Positions 1 through 7,834 are shown, counted from the stretch's first letter. The stretch is 64,000 nt of DNA from Oscillospiraceae bacterium (GCA_910575505.1 CAJTFK010000001.1:186001-250000), one strand, 5' to 3'. The notes: generated from the sequence alone by a model not told the origin. Numbers and translations are program-made.

Positions 1-1
1 G

Positions 2-67
2 ACCTATGTCCAGACTCATGAGGCGGCCTGCGGGCCCTATTTCTACCCGCCGGAAAACCGCCTGTGA
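2..67 (+). CDS. C-terminal end of an unidentified protein (partial)
   Basis: An open frame enters from the window edge and ends at TGA (65-67). Only about 21 residues are visible, ending HEAACGPYFYPPENRL. Its stop overlaps the GTG start of the next gene (GTGA), the usual geometry of translational coupling, which supports it being a real upstream gene. The fragment is too short to assign a family. Confidence 0.4.
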   Translation, partial: TYVQTHEAACGPYFYPPENRL

Positions 68-264
68 ACTGCAAATGCCCCTGCTGCGGTTTCTATACGC
101 TTCCGGGAAAACCGCCCGGAACCTACGATATCTGCCCCGTGTGCTTCCAGGAAGACTCCTTTTATAAATACAGTGCTCCGGATGCGGTATGCAGCTGCAA
201 CCATGTGAGCCTGAATGAGTCACGAAAAAATTTCGCAGTCTTCGGCGCCTGCATGGAAACCTGA
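64..264 (+). CDS. CPCC family cysteine-rich protein
   Basis: A 66-residue protein opens with CKCPCCGFYTL and carries a second pair, CPVC, about 18 residues later. This is the pattern of the small CPCC (cysteine-rich) family of bacteria, thought to be zinc ribbons. The GTG start at 64 overlaps the stop of the upstream frame, so it is probably the last gene of an operon cut by the window edge. Eight cysteines in 66 residues suggest metal binding. The family has no proven function; members often occur in accessory or toxin-immunity neighbourhoods, but nothing here shows that. Confidence 0.75.
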   Translation: MNCKCPCCGFYTLPGKPPGTYDICPVCFQEDSFYKYSAPDAVCSCNHVSLNESRKNFAVFGACMET

Positions 265-338
265 AAGAATACGTCCAGCCGCCTCGGAAGGACGAACGGG
301 GCTCGGCTGACTCCCCCCTTCCCTGCAAATAGAATGCA

Positions 339-376
339 AAAAGCGGACTTCGAAATTCCATCCGAAGTCCGCTTTT
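339..376. terminator. Bidirectional intrinsic terminator
   Basis: A perfect 14-bp inverted repeat (AAAAGCGGACTTCG, 339-352, and its complement, 363-376) with a 10-nt loop is flanked by A on one side and T on the other. It lies between convergent genes, the CPCC gene from the left and the small membrane protein from the right, and can serve both. Confidence 0.85.
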
Positions 377-380
377 CAGT

Positions 381-524
381 TCATTTCCTGCGCAGCTCTT
401 TGAAAACGCTCACGGCGATGTATGTCAGATAGCCCAGGAACAGCAGTCCCATGGGCAGCAGCACCAGGACGCCGATCACCTTTCCCACCATGCCGCAGAC
501 CGCCGCCTCTACGATGGAGCCCAT
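381..524 (-). CDS. Small membrane protein of unknown function
   Basis: A 47-residue protein begins MGSIVEAAVCGMVGK. The open frame extends upstream, but the ATG at 524 is preceded by a GGGGGGA purine run about 7 nt away, so this start is preferred. The middle (VIGVLVLLPMGLLFLGYLTYIAV) is a single long hydrophobic segment or tight hairpin and the end is basic (KELRRK), predicting an inner-membrane protein with a cytoplasmic C-terminus. It lies downstream of rplT in the same direction but beyond the rplT terminator. No family is recognised. Confidence 0.5.
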   Translation of the reverse strand: MGSIVEAAVCGMVGKVIGVLVLLPMGLLFLGYLTYIAVSVFKELRRK

Positions 525-589
525 CGCCGTCCCCCCTGTCTTCTTGAAGATATTTTTATTGTAACAGATATTCTCCCCCAAGGCAAGAA

Positions 590-624
590 AAAAGACTCCG
601 GAACACACATTCCGAAGTCCTTTT
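590..624 (-). terminator. Terminator of the infC-rpmI-rplT operon
   Basis: An imperfect hairpin (TTCCGAAGTCC side 610-620, CTCCGGAA side 596-603) has an ACACAC-type loop and T-rich flanks. It starts 16 nt beyond the rplT stop on the minus strand. Confidence 0.7.
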
Positions 625-639
625 CTGCTTTTTCAGTTC

Positions 640-990
640 TCAGGCCTTCTTGGCAATCTCGGTGAGCTGGGTGAAGGCGGCGGCATCACTGATGGCCAGC
701 TCCGCCAGCATCTTCCGGTTGATCTCCACGCCGGCGGTCTTCAGACCGTGCATGAAGGTGGAATAGTTCATTCCGTTGAGCTTGCAGGCAGCGGAAATAC
801 GGGTGATCCACAGGGAACGGAAGTCGCGCTTCTTCAGCTTGCGGCCGGTGTAGGCATAGCTCAGGGACTTCATGACAGCCTGGTTAGCTACCCGGAAATG
901 CTTGGACTTGGAACCCCAATAGCCTTTCGCCAGCTTCAGGATTTTATTTCTTCTTTTGCGCGTCATCATCGCGCCTTTGACTCTAGCCAT
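640..990 (-). CDS. rplT: 50S ribosomal protein L20 (bL20)
   Basis: A 116-residue basic protein begins [20 protein letters not shown] and holds the conserved bL20 core ([23 protein letters not shown], then RRDFRSLWI-type and [10 protein letters not shown] segments). L20 is needed early in assembly of the large subunit and binds 23S rRNA. The length is close to the usual 117-119 residues. It is third in the minus-strand operon infC-rpmI-rplT. In Firmicutes this protein also represses its own operon through the infC leader RNA, which fits the hairpin seen upstream of infC here. Confidence 0.97.
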   Translation of the reverse strand: MARVKGAMMTRKRRNKILKLAKGYWGSKSKHFRVANQAVMKSLSYAYTGRKLKKRDFRSLWITRISAACKLNGMNYSTFMHGLKTAGVEINRKMLAELAISDAAAFTQLTEIAKKA

Positions 991-1023
991 TGATAAAAGC
1001 CTCCTATTCTAAAAGTATAGCCC

Positions 1024-1221
1024 TTACTTGTAGGGGATCATCTTGCGGATGGCGTCCACGTTGGTGGCGTCGGCATAGCCGCCGGTCCGGAGACGGCGGG
1101 TCCGCTTGGTGTCTTTCTTGGTCAGGATGTGACTTTTAAAGGCTTTGGCGCGCTTGACCTTGCCGGTCTTGGTGAGGTTGAATCTCTTTTTGGCGCCGCT
1201 GTGGGTCTTCAGTTTCGGCAT
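1024..1221 (-). CDS. rpmI: 50S ribosomal protein L35 (bL35)
   Basis: A 65-residue basic protein begins [20 protein letters not shown], the conserved N-terminus of bL35, and continues with [16 protein letters not shown]. It is a small structural protein of the large ribosomal subunit. It lies between infC and rplT on the same strand with short gaps, the normal arrangement in Firmicutes. Its 65 residues match the family length. Confidence 0.97.
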   Translation of the reverse strand: MPKLKTHSGAKKRFNLTKTGKVKRAKAFKSHILTKKDTKRTRRLRTGGYADATNVDAIRKMIPYK

Positions 1222-1289
1222 GACAATAGCTCCTTCCGTGATGTTGAAATATCATTTGCGTTCGTTCCGAAAACGGGAAACGTCCGGCG

Positions 1290-1814
1290 TCACTTGCCGG
1301 TCTTGGGTGAGAGAAAAATGGACATCATACGGCCTTCCAGCTTGGCGGGACGGTCCAGATTGGCGACCTCGGCGCACTGCTCGGCGAAACGGGTCAGAAG
1401 ATCCCGGCCGATGTCGGTATGCGCCATCTCCCGGCCGCGGAAGCGGACGGAGACCTTGACCCGGTTACCGTCGGCAATGAACTTCTGCGCATTCCGGAGC
1501 TTCGTATTGAAATCCCCGATATCAATGCCCGGGGACATCCGAATCTCCTTGATCTCCACCACATGCTGGTTCTTCCGGGCTTCCTTCTCCCGCTTGCTCT
1601 GCTCAAACCGGAACTTGCCGTAGTTCATCAGCTTGCAGACCGGGGGCGACGCCTGGGGTGAGATCTTGACCAGATCCAAGCTCTGCTCCTCGGCAATCCG
1701 CAGCGCCTGAGCGGGGGCCATGATGCCCAATTGCTCGCCGGCGGGGCCAATCAGACGGATCTCCTTGTCGCTGATCGCCTCATTCAGTTCATGCACTTGC
1801 TTACTAATGGTCAA
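1290..1814 (-). CDS. infC: Translation initiation factor IF-3
   Basis: A 174-residue protein with the two IF-3 domains. The N-terminal domain includes EIRLIGPAGEQLGIM and the SLDLVKISPQASPPVCKLMNYGKF signature. After the basic linker (QSKREKEARKNQ) comes the C-terminal domain (VEIKEIRMSPGIDIGDFNTKLRNAQKFI and KVSVRFRGREM). IF-3 binds the 30S subunit, prevents subunit joining and checks initiator tRNA and start codon. It is first in the operon with rpmI and rplT. Its promoter and a leader hairpin are visible upstream, so expression is probably set by transcription attenuation. Confidence 0.97.
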   Translation of the reverse strand: MTISKQVHELNEAISDKEIRLIGPAGEQLGIMAPAQALRIAEEQSLDLVKISPQASPPVCKLMNYGKFRFEQSKREKEARKNQHVVEIKEIRMSPGIDIGDFNTKLRNAQKFIADGNRVKVSVRFRGREMAHTDIGRDLLTRFAEQCAEVANLDRPAKLEGRMMSIFLSPKTGK

Positions 1815-1830
1815 AGCACCTCCATCCTAA

Positions 1831-1865
1831 AATCACAAAACGCGGACGCCCCGAGGGCATCCGCG
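1831..1865 (-). promoter_or_regulatory. infC leader attenuator hairpin (L20-leader-like)
   Basis: On the minus strand a GC-rich hairpin, CGCGGATGCC with loop CTCG and complement GGCGTCCGCG (1841-1865), is followed by GTTTTGTGATTTT and then by the infC ribosome binding site (GGAGGTGC). It sits in a leader of about 150 nt between the promoter and infC. In Firmicutes, leaders of this operon respond to free L20. That it does so here is inferred from position and shape only. Confidence 0.6.
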
Positions 1866-1973
1866 CAACAGCAAACCGCCTTCCCCGGCAGTCTGACATG
1901 TGCTTTCTGAACCTCTTTGCTGAAGCGCTGGAGGTGAGGCGGATGCAACCGGCCTTCTTTGTTTTGCCTGATC

Positions 1974-2002
1974 AGTATACCAGCCTCTTCCGCGCCTGTC
2001 AA
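1974..2002 (-). promoter_or_regulatory. Sigma-A promoter of infC-rpmI-rplT
   Basis: The -35 box TTGACA (complement of 1997-2002) is separated by 17 bp from the -10 box TATACT (complement of 1974-1979). This is a near-consensus promoter about 160 nt upstream of infC. Confidence 0.85.
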
Positions 2003-2041
2003 GGAGATTCGGAAATTTTTCCTTGATTTTTTTGATCTTCT

Positions 2042-2071
2042 GCATAATTTCCCTGCTGTCCGGCAAGAATA
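2042..2071 (+). promoter_or_regulatory. Possible forespore (sigma-G/F-like) promoter
   Basis: GCATA (2042-2046), 18 bp, then AAGAATA (2065-2071), 5 of 7 to the CATWHTA type of -10. It lies 37 nt upstream of the microprotein start. The -35 match is good and the -10 match moderate, so this is only a suggestion. Confidence 0.25.
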
Positions 2072-2108
2072 AGCCCTGTACTCACGAGAGTCGAAAGGGG
2101 GTGTCCGT

Positions 2109-2213
2109 ATGCAGAACCGCGACAGCCAGAACCAGGGCCGGGAGCAGAACCAGCGCGAGCAGAGTCAGCAGAACCAGCAGAAAGAGCGCAATCAGAAGGA
2201 AAACCGCAAGTAA
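2109..2213 (+). CDS. 34-residue Gln/Asn-rich microprotein
   Basis: ATG at 2109, with an AAAGGGGG ribosome binding site about 7 nt before it, opens a 34-codon frame ending TAA at 2211-2213. Of 34 residues, 11 are Gln, 6 Asn, 5 Arg, 4 Glu and 3 Lys; there are no hydrophobic residues apart from the initiator Met. It begins MQNRDSQNQGREQNQ and ends KENRK. A strong hairpin follows 20 nt later, and the gene is divergent from infC. The composition recalls small Gln/Asn-rich spore proteins (gamma-type SASP), but the length is much shorter and no homology can be claimed. Translation is likely because start signal, frame and terminator agree. Confidence 0.55.
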   Translation: MQNRDSQNQGREQNQREQSQQNQQKERNQKENRK

Positions 2214-2232
2214 GCGCGGCCGTCCTTTTCTT

Positions 2233-2274
2233 GAAGACAGCGCGGCAGGCCTGTGAGCCCGCCGCGCTGTCTTC
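2233..2274 (+). terminator. Terminator after the microprotein gene
   Basis: A perfect 14-bp stem, GAAGACAGCGCGGC (2233-2246) with complement 2261-2274, 14-nt loop, followed by TTCGTTTC. It lies 20 nt after the microprotein stop. Confidence 0.7.
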
Positions 2275-2395
2275 TTCGTTTCAGGGCCTGTCTTCAGCGG
2301 CCGGAGAACAACGGATAAACGAAAAGCTCCGGCATCCCCCGGGACAAGCGCCGGGGCATCCGCCGGTTCGGCAGCTTTAAGAACCTGCATTCACA

Positions 2396-2540
2396 ACCAT
2401 TGAATACTGTCTGAGCGGCCTTTTTCCCGCCATACCGCGTCGATTCCCCTGCAATCTGTCAGGATTGCAGGGGAAGTCTCCTTGTTTGGCAGAAAAATTC
2501 TCACCTATCCGGCATCTCCCGGCTATGAATACAGGTTCTA
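2396..2540. repeat. Dispersed intergenic repeat R1, copy A
   Basis: This stretch of about 145 bp aligns by eye along its length, in the same orientation, with 57641-57790. Shared words include GTCTGAGCGG, CCCCTGCAAT followed by GTCAGGA, and CCCGGCTATGAA. Both copies end at the 3' end of a minus-strand gene (the MarR gene here, rnc there). Copy A holds a palindrome, CCCCTGCAAT ... ATTGCAGGGG. It fills most of the gap from 2214 to 2551, in which no gene is seen. Confidence 0.65.
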
Positions 2541-2551
2541 AATCCGGACGC

Positions 2552-3010
2552 TCATTCCTCCGCCGCCTCTTTCGGCAGCCGCACCTCCGGCATCAGCTCC
2601 CGGCTGACGATGACCAGCATCCGTTCCAGCCGGGCGCAGTCCTCCGGGGAAAACCGGGAAGCCACCCGCTCCATCACCGTAACCAGATAGTCACTGGAAA
2701 TATTATAATAATCGATATACTTCTGTGTCAGCTCCAGATGATACTCCCGCCGGTCGTCGGGAGACTGGACCTTGCGGATATAGCCCTTCTTCACCAGGCT
2801 GTTCACCTTATAGGCGGCGTTGGGCGGCGAAATCCGCATAAAACTGGCGAATTCATTCACCGTGGGGCTGCCCAGCGCCTGAATGGATTCCATGCAAAAG
2901 GTCTCCATGGTGGTCAGGCTGGCCTCCCGGTCCTGAAAGCGGCGGAAAATCTCCTGATAGAAATGAAGCTTGAATTTTGTATACACCTTCACAAACGCCT
3001 GATGCAGCAT
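2552..3010 (-). CDS. MarR family transcriptional regulator, FabT-like
   Basis: A 152-residue winged-helix protein of the MarR family. The DNA-binding core is visible (ALGSPTVNEFASFMRISPPNAAYKVNSLVKKGYI, then the wing RKVQSPDDRREYHLELT). The frame extends upstream past an ATG at 3055, but a good promoter ends only two bases before that ATG, which would then lie upstream of the transcript. MLHQAFVKVY at 3010, preceded by GGGGAAG, is therefore the better start. It sits at the far end of a complete fatty acid synthesis cluster. MarR proteins in this position (FabT of streptococci) repress fab genes, sensing acyl-ACP. That role here is inferred from context. Confidence 0.8.
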   Translation of the reverse strand: MLHQAFVKVYTKFKLHFYQEIFRRFQDREASLTTMETFCMESIQALGSPTVNEFASFMRISPPNAAYKVNSLVKKGYIRKVQSPDDRREYHLELTQKYIDYYNISSDYLVTVMERVASRFSPEDCARLERMLVIVSRELMPEVRLPKEAAEE

Positions 3011-3056
3011 CTTCTTCCCCGCCTCTCCGCGACCGCGTTGAACTTGATTCGACATT

Positions 3057-3085
3057 AGTATACCATTCTCGCGGAAAAACGGCAA
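3057..3085 (-). promoter_or_regulatory. Promoter of the MarR/FabT-like gene
   Basis: TTGCCG (complement of 3080-3085), 17 bp, TATACT (complement of 3057-3062). The MarR gene thus has its own promoter beyond fabZ. An imperfect palindrome, TTGAA-N5-TTCGA (about 3038-3052), lies at the expected start of transcription and could be an autoregulatory site. Confidence 0.7.
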
Positions 3086-3219
3086 CTGTCTTTCTCCCTT
3101 TGAAAATTTTTCCCTTTCGGCCTGACCGTTTTCCGGCCGCAGGCGTAAAATTTCCGAGTTTATCCGCCTCTTTGGCTCCTCGGGACGCGGCCTGGGGGGA
3201 AGCAGGCTCTGTTCTCCCG

Positions 3220-3663
3220 TCACGCTTCCGCGGAGGAGATGGCAAATGTAATCTCCGCCGTTGCAACGGTCTCCCCGTTTACCGTGGCCGCGCACTCCCC
3301 CACGCCGATGGGACCCCGGCGGCGGGTAAGGCGGCATTCCATCTCCACCACGTCCCCGGGGACCACCTGGCGCTTGAACCGGGCGTCCTTCACCCGGCCC
3401 AGGAAGGCCAGCTTCTCCCGGTTCTCCGGCAGGGCCAGAATGGCCACGCCGCCCACCTGAGCCATAGCCTCGATGAGAAGCACGCCGGGCATCACGTGTT
3501 TTCCCGGGAAATGGCCCTGGAAAAAGGGCTCGTTAACCGTGACGCACTTCACGCCCTTCGCCCACTGCCCCGGTTCGCCGTCCACAATTTTGTCCACCAG
3601 GGCAAAGGGATAGCGGTGGGGAAGAATTTCGGCGATCTGGTTGGAATCATACTGCATACCCAT
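3220..3663 (-). CDS. fabZ: 3-hydroxyacyl-[acyl-carrier-protein] dehydratase FabZ
   Basis: A 147-residue hot-dog fold dehydratase that removes water from 3-hydroxyacyl-ACP in chain elongation. The signature [23 protein letters not shown] holds the catalytic His (about 51) and Glu (about 65). The ATG at 3663 follows a GGAGGG site and lies 2 nt after the fabF stop; an in-frame ATG further upstream lies inside fabF and is less likely. No FabA, FabM or FabN gene is in the cluster, so how unsaturated chains are made cannot be told from this window. Last enzyme gene of the fab operon. Confidence 0.96.
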   Translation of the reverse strand: MGMQYDSNQIAEILPHRYPFALVDKIVDGEPGQWAKGVKCVTVNEPFFQGHFPGKHVMPGVLLIEAMAQVGGVAILALPENREKLAFLGRVKDARFKRQVVPGDVVEMECRLTRRRGPIGVGECAATVNGETVATAEITFAISSAEA

Positions 3664-3665
3664 GC

Positions 3666-4907
3666 TTATCCCTCCCATTTTCTGAACAGCAGACTGCCGT
3701 TGTGCCCGCCGAAGCCCAGGGAATTGGACAGAGCGAAGCGGATGTCCGCCGCCCGGCCCTGGTTGGGCACGATGTCCAGGTCACATTCCGGGTCCGGCGT
3801 CCGGTAGTGGATGGTGGCGGGAATGAAGCCGTCCTTCAGGGCCATGGCGGTAAAAATGGCCTCCACGGCTCCGGCCGCTCCCAGCATATGACCGGTCATG
3901 GACTTGGTGGAGCTCATAGCCAGCTGATAGGCGTGAGCACCGAAGACCGTCTTGACCGCGGCGGTCTCCCCTGCGTCGTTCAGGTGGGTGGACGTGCCGT
4001 GGGCATTGATATAGTCCACCGCCTCCGGTTCCACACCGCCGTCCGCCAGAGCCTGCGCCATGGCCTTGGCTCCGCCGCTGCCGTCGGGCAGGGGGGCCGT
4101 CATGTGATAGGCGTCGCAGGTGGCGCCGTAGCCCACAATCTCCGCATAAATATTTGCTTTCCGGGCCAGGGCGTGCTCCAGGCTCTCCAGCAGCAGGATT
4201 CCCGCGCCCTCGCCCATAACAAAGCCGCTCCGCTCCGCATCAAAGGGGATGGAGGCCCGCTCTGGATCTGTGCTCTGGGACAGGGCCCGCATCGAGGTAA
4301 ACCCGCCGATAGCCAGAGGCGTCAAGGCCGCCTCGGTGCCGCCGCAGAGCATCACGTCGGCATAGCCGTCCCGGATATAGCGAAAGGCGTCGCCCACGGC
4401 GTTGGTGCCTCCGGCGCAGGCGGTAACGGGGCAGGTGCACATTCCCCGGAAGCCCGCGTCAATGGCAATGCGCCCCGCCGCCATGTTGCAGATGCCCATG
4501 GGAATATAGAAGGGGGACACCCGGTCCCAGCCCTTTTCCTTTCCCTTGTCGTGCTCTTCCTCCGTGATGGCGATGCCGCCGATGCCGCTGGAGACGATAA
4601 CACCGCAGCGGTCCAGGTCGGTGTCTTCCTTTTGAAATCCGCCGTCCTCCAGCGCCTCTTTGGCGGCGGCGGCGGCAAACTGGGTAAAACGGCCCATGCG
4701 CTTGGCCTCGGCCCTGCTGAAACAGGTCTCCGGGTCAAAGCCCTTCACCTCGGCGGCCAGCTGAACCTTCATGTCCGCCGGGTCAAACAGGGTAATGGGC
4801 GCAACGCCGCACTTCCCTTCCCGCACGGCCCGCCAGCTCTCCCCGGCGGTCAGTCCGATGGGGGTAATCGCCCCCAGGCCGGTGATGACGACTCTCCGTC
4901 GTTCCAT
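3666..4907 (-). CDS. fabF: 3-oxoacyl-ACP synthase II (FabF)
   Basis: A 413-residue condensing enzyme that extends acyl-ACP with malonyl-ACP. It begins MERRRVVITGLGAITPIG. The catalytic Cys is in PVTACAGGTNAVGDA, and the two active-site His are in NAHGTSTHLND and STKSMTGHMLGAAG. The ATG at 4907 has GGAGG 7 nt upstream; an in-frame TTG two codons earlier is less likely. Length matches KAS II. An 85-bp gap with heptamer repeats separates it from fabG upstream, unlike the tight spacing elsewhere in the operon. Confidence 0.96.
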   Translation of the reverse strand: MERRRVVITGLGAITPIGLTAGESWRAVREGKCGVAPITLFDPADMKVQLAAEVKGFDPETCFSRAEAKRMGRFTQFAAAAAKEALEDGGFQKEDTDLDRCGVIVSSGIGGIAITEEEHDKGKEKGWDRVSPFYIPMGICNMAAGRIAIDAGFRGMCTCPVTACAGGTNAVGDAFRYIRDGYADVMLCGGTEAALTPLAIGGFTSMRALSQSTDPERASIPFDAERSGFVMGEGAGILLLESLEHALARKANIYAEIVGYGATCDAYHMTAPLPDGSGGAKAMAQALADGGVEPEAVDYINAHGTSTHLNDAGETAAVKTVFGAHAYQLAMSSTKSMTGHMLGAAGAVEAIFTAMALKDGFIPATIHYRTPDPECDLDIVPNQGRAADIRFALSNSLGFGGHNGSLLFRKWEG

Positions 4908-4960
4908 AATCAAACCTCCATTTCACATAGAGAGGAGATGGGGACGTGAAGACAATCTGT

Positions 4961-4996
4961 GATCTCAACTCTCAACTCTTCACTCTCAACTCTCAC
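4961..4996 (-). repeat. Degenerate heptamer repeat (TGAGAGT type) at the fabG stop
   Basis: On the minus strand the fabG stop codon TGA is itself the start of a run of heptamers: TGAGAGT, TGAGAGT, GAAGAGT, TGAGAGT, TGAGATC. It lies in the fabG-fabF gap. A related array with the same heptamer types lies at 45322-45407. Confidence 0.75.
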
Positions 4997-5736
4997 ATTG
5001 CCATTCCGCCGTCCACAGCCAGCACCTGGCCGGTGATGTAGGCGGCCTCATCGCCTGCCAGGAAGGCCACGGCCTTCGCCACGTCCTCCGGTGCGCCCAG
5101 CCGGCCCATGGGAATGGAGCCCTGAGCGGCAGACCGGGCGGCGTCGGTCAAAACGGCGGTCATATCCGTCTCGATGAAGCCGGGAGCCACGGCGTTTACA
5201 GTGACGCCCCGGGCCGCCAGCTCCTTGGCCAGGGATTTCGTCATGCCGATGACGCCGGCCTTGCTGGCGGCGTAATTCACCTGTCCGGCGTTGCCCCGGA
5301 GCCCCACAACGCTGCTGAGATTTACAATCCGGCCATAGCGCTGCTTCAGCATCAGCCGGGAAACGGCCTTCATGCAGAGAAAGGCCCCCTTGAGATTGGC
5401 GGCGATCACCGCGTCAAACTCCGCCTCGCTCATGCGCATCAGCAGATTATCCCGTGTGATACCGGCGTTGTTCACCAGAATGTCCACCCGGCCGAAGGTC
5501 TCCACAGCGGTCTTTGCCAGCCCCTCCGCCTGAGCGGCGTCAGACACGTCGCAGTGCACCGCCAGAGCCTTGGCCCCCAGGGCTTCCACGGCCCGGACGG
5601 TCTCCTGTGCCGCCGCCTCGTTTCCGGCGTAGCACAGGACCACGTTGGCCCCGCCCTTCGCCAGCTCCAGACACACCGCCCGGCCAATGCCCCGGCTTCC
5701 GCCGGTGACAATGGCGGTTTTTCCTGTAAAATCCAT
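4993..5736 (-). CDS. fabG: 3-oxoacyl-ACP reductase FabG
   Basis: A 247-residue short-chain dehydrogenase that reduces 3-oxoacyl-ACP with NADPH. The Rossmann motif TGGSRGIG is at residues 11-18, the NNAG motif at about 89-92, and the catalytic Ser142, Tyr155 and Lys159 are in place (NLSSVVGLRG and YAASKAG). The C-terminus GGMAM is typical. It follows fabD by 5 nt on the same strand. Its stop codon forms the first bases of a heptamer repeat array. Confidence 0.96.
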   Translation of the reverse strand: MDFTGKTAIVTGGSRGIGRAVCLELAKGGANVVLCYAGNEAAAQETVRAVEALGAKALAVHCDVSDAAQAEGLAKTAVETFGRVDILVNNAGITRDNLLMRMSEAEFDAVIAANLKGAFLCMKAVSRLMLKQRYGRIVNLSSVVGLRGNAGQVNYAASKAGVIGMTKSLAKELAARGVTVNAVAPGFIETDMTAVLTDAARSAAQGSIPMGRLGAPEDVAKAVAFLAGDEAAYITGQVLAVDGGMAM

Positions 5737-5741
5737 ATTTT

Positions 5742-6749
5742 TTATTCCTCCTGCGCCCTCTTGGCGGCCGCCGTCTTCCCGTCCTTCTCCGCTTCCTTTT
5801 TATCCAGTTCCCTTTTCAGCGCATCTGTCAGACCCTCCACGTCCGCCGCCGTCTCCACGGCGCAGACCGGGGTCTCCGGCACGGTTTTTTTGGCAAAGCC
5901 GCTGAGGGCCTTGCCGGGACCAATCTCCACCAGCGCGTCCACCTTGATGGGACCCACGGCCATGCTTCGGATGCACTGCTCCATATAGACGCTGCTCTGG
6001 ACCTGGCGGACCAACAGCTGGGGAATGTCGGTTTTAGGTCCTGCGGCAAAGTCACCCAGGCAGTTGAAGAGGACGGGAATCCGCGCCTCCCGGAACGTGA
6101 TGTCTCTGAAATACGCCCGGAGGGCCTCCCCTGCCGGGGCCATCAGCGGCGTATGGAAGGGGCCGCTGACCTTCAGGGGCAGGCAGCGCCGGGCCCCCTT
6201 CTCCTTCGCAATGGCGGCGGCCTTCTCCACCGCTGCCCGGTCGCCGCCAATCACCAGCTGACCGGGACAGTTGTAGTTGGCAATCACCGCCACGCCCAGG
6301 CCGGAGGCAGCCTCGCAGGCCTCCCGGAGGGGCTCCTCCTCCAGACCCAGCACCGCCATCATGGCGCTGTCGTGTCCGGCGGCAGCCTCCTCCATAGCTT
6401 TGCCCCGGAAGGCCACCAGCTTCACCGCTGTGGCGGCATCGAAGACTCCGGCGGCATGGAGCGCAGAATATTCTCCCAGAGAGAGTCCCGCCGCCGCAGA
6501 GGGAAAGATTCCCTTTTCCGCCAGCACCGCCGTCAGTCCGGCGGCGAAGGCCACCATGCAGGGCTGGGTGTACCGGGTCTGATTCAGCACCCCGTCCGGA
6601 TCCTGGAAGCAGACGGCCTTCAGATCAAAGTCCACCTGCTCCGCCGCGGTGTCGAACACCTGCCGGAAGGCCGGATAGGCCTCGTATAAATCCGCCCCCA
6701 TGCCGGGGTGCTGACTGCCCTGACCGGCATACAGGAAACCGAGTTTCAT
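5742..6749 (-). CDS. fabD: Malonyl-CoA:ACP transacylase FabD
   Basis: A 335-residue acyltransferase that loads malonyl groups onto ACP. It begins MKLGFLYAGQGSQHPGMG. The nucleophile is Ser90 in GLSLGEYSAL and the partner His lies in SGPFHTPLM. The ATG at 6749 overlaps the stop of the upstream gene (ATGA), with GGAGG 8 nt before it. After the catalytic domain the protein ends in a charged Lys/Glu-rich tail of about 25 residues (KKEAEKDGKTAAAKRAQEE), longer than usual and probably disordered. Confidence 0.95.
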   Translation of the reverse strand: MKLGFLYAGQGSQHPGMGADLYEAYPAFRQVFDTAAEQVDFDLKAVCFQDPDGVLNQTRYTQPCMVAFAAGLTAVLAEKGIFPSAAAGLSLGEYSALHAAGVFDAATAVKLVAFRGKAMEEAAAGHDSAMMAVLGLEEEPLREACEAASGLGVAVIANYNCPGQLVIGGDRAAVEKAAAIAKEKGARRCLPLKVSGPFHTPLMAPAGEALRAYFRDITFREARIPVLFNCLGDFAAGPKTDIPQLLVRQVQSSVYMEQCIRSMAVGPIKVDALVEIGPGKALSGFAKKTVPETPVCAVETAADVEGLTDALKRELDKKEAEKDGKTAAAKRAQEE

Positions 6750-7834
6750 GGCGCGGTCCTCCATTCATTCATGATTTGGTCCATCTGCTCTTTGACCGTG
6801 GAGAGACGGTTGACCTCTCCGACGTTGGCCCCGCAGAAAAAGAGGCCGTTTTCCCAGTCCCCCCGGACCGCGGCAATCAGCGCCCGGGAAATGCAGTAGG
6901 GAGCGGTTTTGCAGTCGCAGGCGGCAAGGCAGCGGTCACAGCGCCGGATGGGGGGCTGCGTCCCCGCCTCCACCCGTTCAATCAGCGGACTGTGAAGCGC
7001 CCGCCCCGGCATACCCACAGGGCTTTGAACAATGGTGATATCTCCGGCGTCCGCCGACAGCAGGGCCTGCTTAAAGCCCTCGCCGGCGTCGCATTCCTCC
7101 GTGGCGATGAACCGGGTGGCAAACTGGGCTCCGGCGGCGCCCTGGTCCATGTAGCGGCGCATTTCGCCGCCGTTTCTCACGCCTCCGGCCACAAAAACCG
7201 GGATATCACGGCCATATTTCTCACGGAAGGGGGCCAGCGCCTCCAGCACCTCCCCCAGAAGACCGGAGAGAGACCTGGGCCTGCCGGCCTGGGCCTCCCG
7301 GGCCTCCTGAGGCGAGAACCCCAGGTGTCCCCCGGCCAGGGGGCCCTCCAGCACCACAAAATCGGGGGCCCGGCCATAATGCCGGTCCCAGAGCTTGCAG
7401 ATCAGTCCGGCGGAACGGCCTCCGCTGACCACCGGAGCAATGGCGGCATTGCTCTCCGGCACCTCCGCCGCCAGAGCCGGCAGGTCCCGGGGCAGGCCCG
7501 CGCCGCAGACCACCGCGTCCACCCCCGCCCGCAGGGCGGTGCGGACGCTGTCGGCATACTGGGCGGCGGCCACCATGACGTTCACCGCCACCAGTCCCGC
7601 GCCCCTGGCAATTTCACGGGCTCTGCCGATCTGCCGGGCCAGGGCCCGGAGATTGGCGGCTCTGGGGTCCGCATCAAAGTCCGGCTCGTCAAAGCCGCAG
7701 AAGGCGGCGGAGAGGGTTCCCATGCCGCCGCAGGCGGCCACACCCCCCGCCAGCTTCTCCAGGCTGACGCCGATACCCATTCCGCCCTGCACAATGGGCA
7801 GGGCCAGGGTCTTCCCCCGGATGCTTACCGCCAT
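6746..7834 (-). CDS. FabK-like / nitronate monooxygenase-like flavoprotein
   Basis: A 362-residue FMN-dependent TIM-barrel protein of the 2-nitropropane dioxygenase family. It carries IVQGGMGIGVS near the N-terminus, the FMN phosphate segment FVAGGVRNGGEMRRYMDQGAAGAQFATRF, and EGPLAGGHLG. It is a distant paralogue of the fabK product beside it and overlaps it by 10 bases. Unlike that protein it has an extra C-terminal part with five cysteines (RRCDRCLAACDCKTAPYC). Embedding inside the fab operon suggests a role in fatty acid synthesis or flavin redox support. The exact reaction is not known. Confidence 0.8.
   Translation of the reverse strand: MAVSIRGKTLALPIVQGGMGIGVSLEKLAGGVAACGGMGTLSAAFCGFDEPDFDADPRAANLRALARQIGRAREIARGAGLVAVNVMVAAAQYADSVRTALRAGVDAVVCGAGLPRDLPALAAEVPESNAAIAPVVSGGRSAGLICKLWDRHYGRAPDFVVLEGPLAGGHLGFSPQEAREAQAGRPRSLSGLLGEVLEALAPFREKYGRDIPVFVAGGVRNGGEMRRYMDQGAAGAQFATRFIATEECDAGEGFKQALLSADAGDITIVQSPVGMPGRALHSPLIERVEAGTQPPIRRCDRCLAACDCKTAPYCISRALIAAVRGDWENGLFFCGANVGEVNRLSTVKEQMDQIMNEWRTAP

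Noticed and set aside
2082-2390. Open frame of 102 codons on the minus strand over the microprotein gene
   Set aside because: No start signal, hydrophobic low-complexity translation, and it spans the terminator hairpin of the plus-strand gene.
3011-3337. Longer MarR-family protein starting upstream of 3010
   Set aside because: The promoter -10 box ends two bases before the ATG at 3055, so codons upstream of about 3050 would not be in the transcript; the extra residues are unlike MarR proteins.
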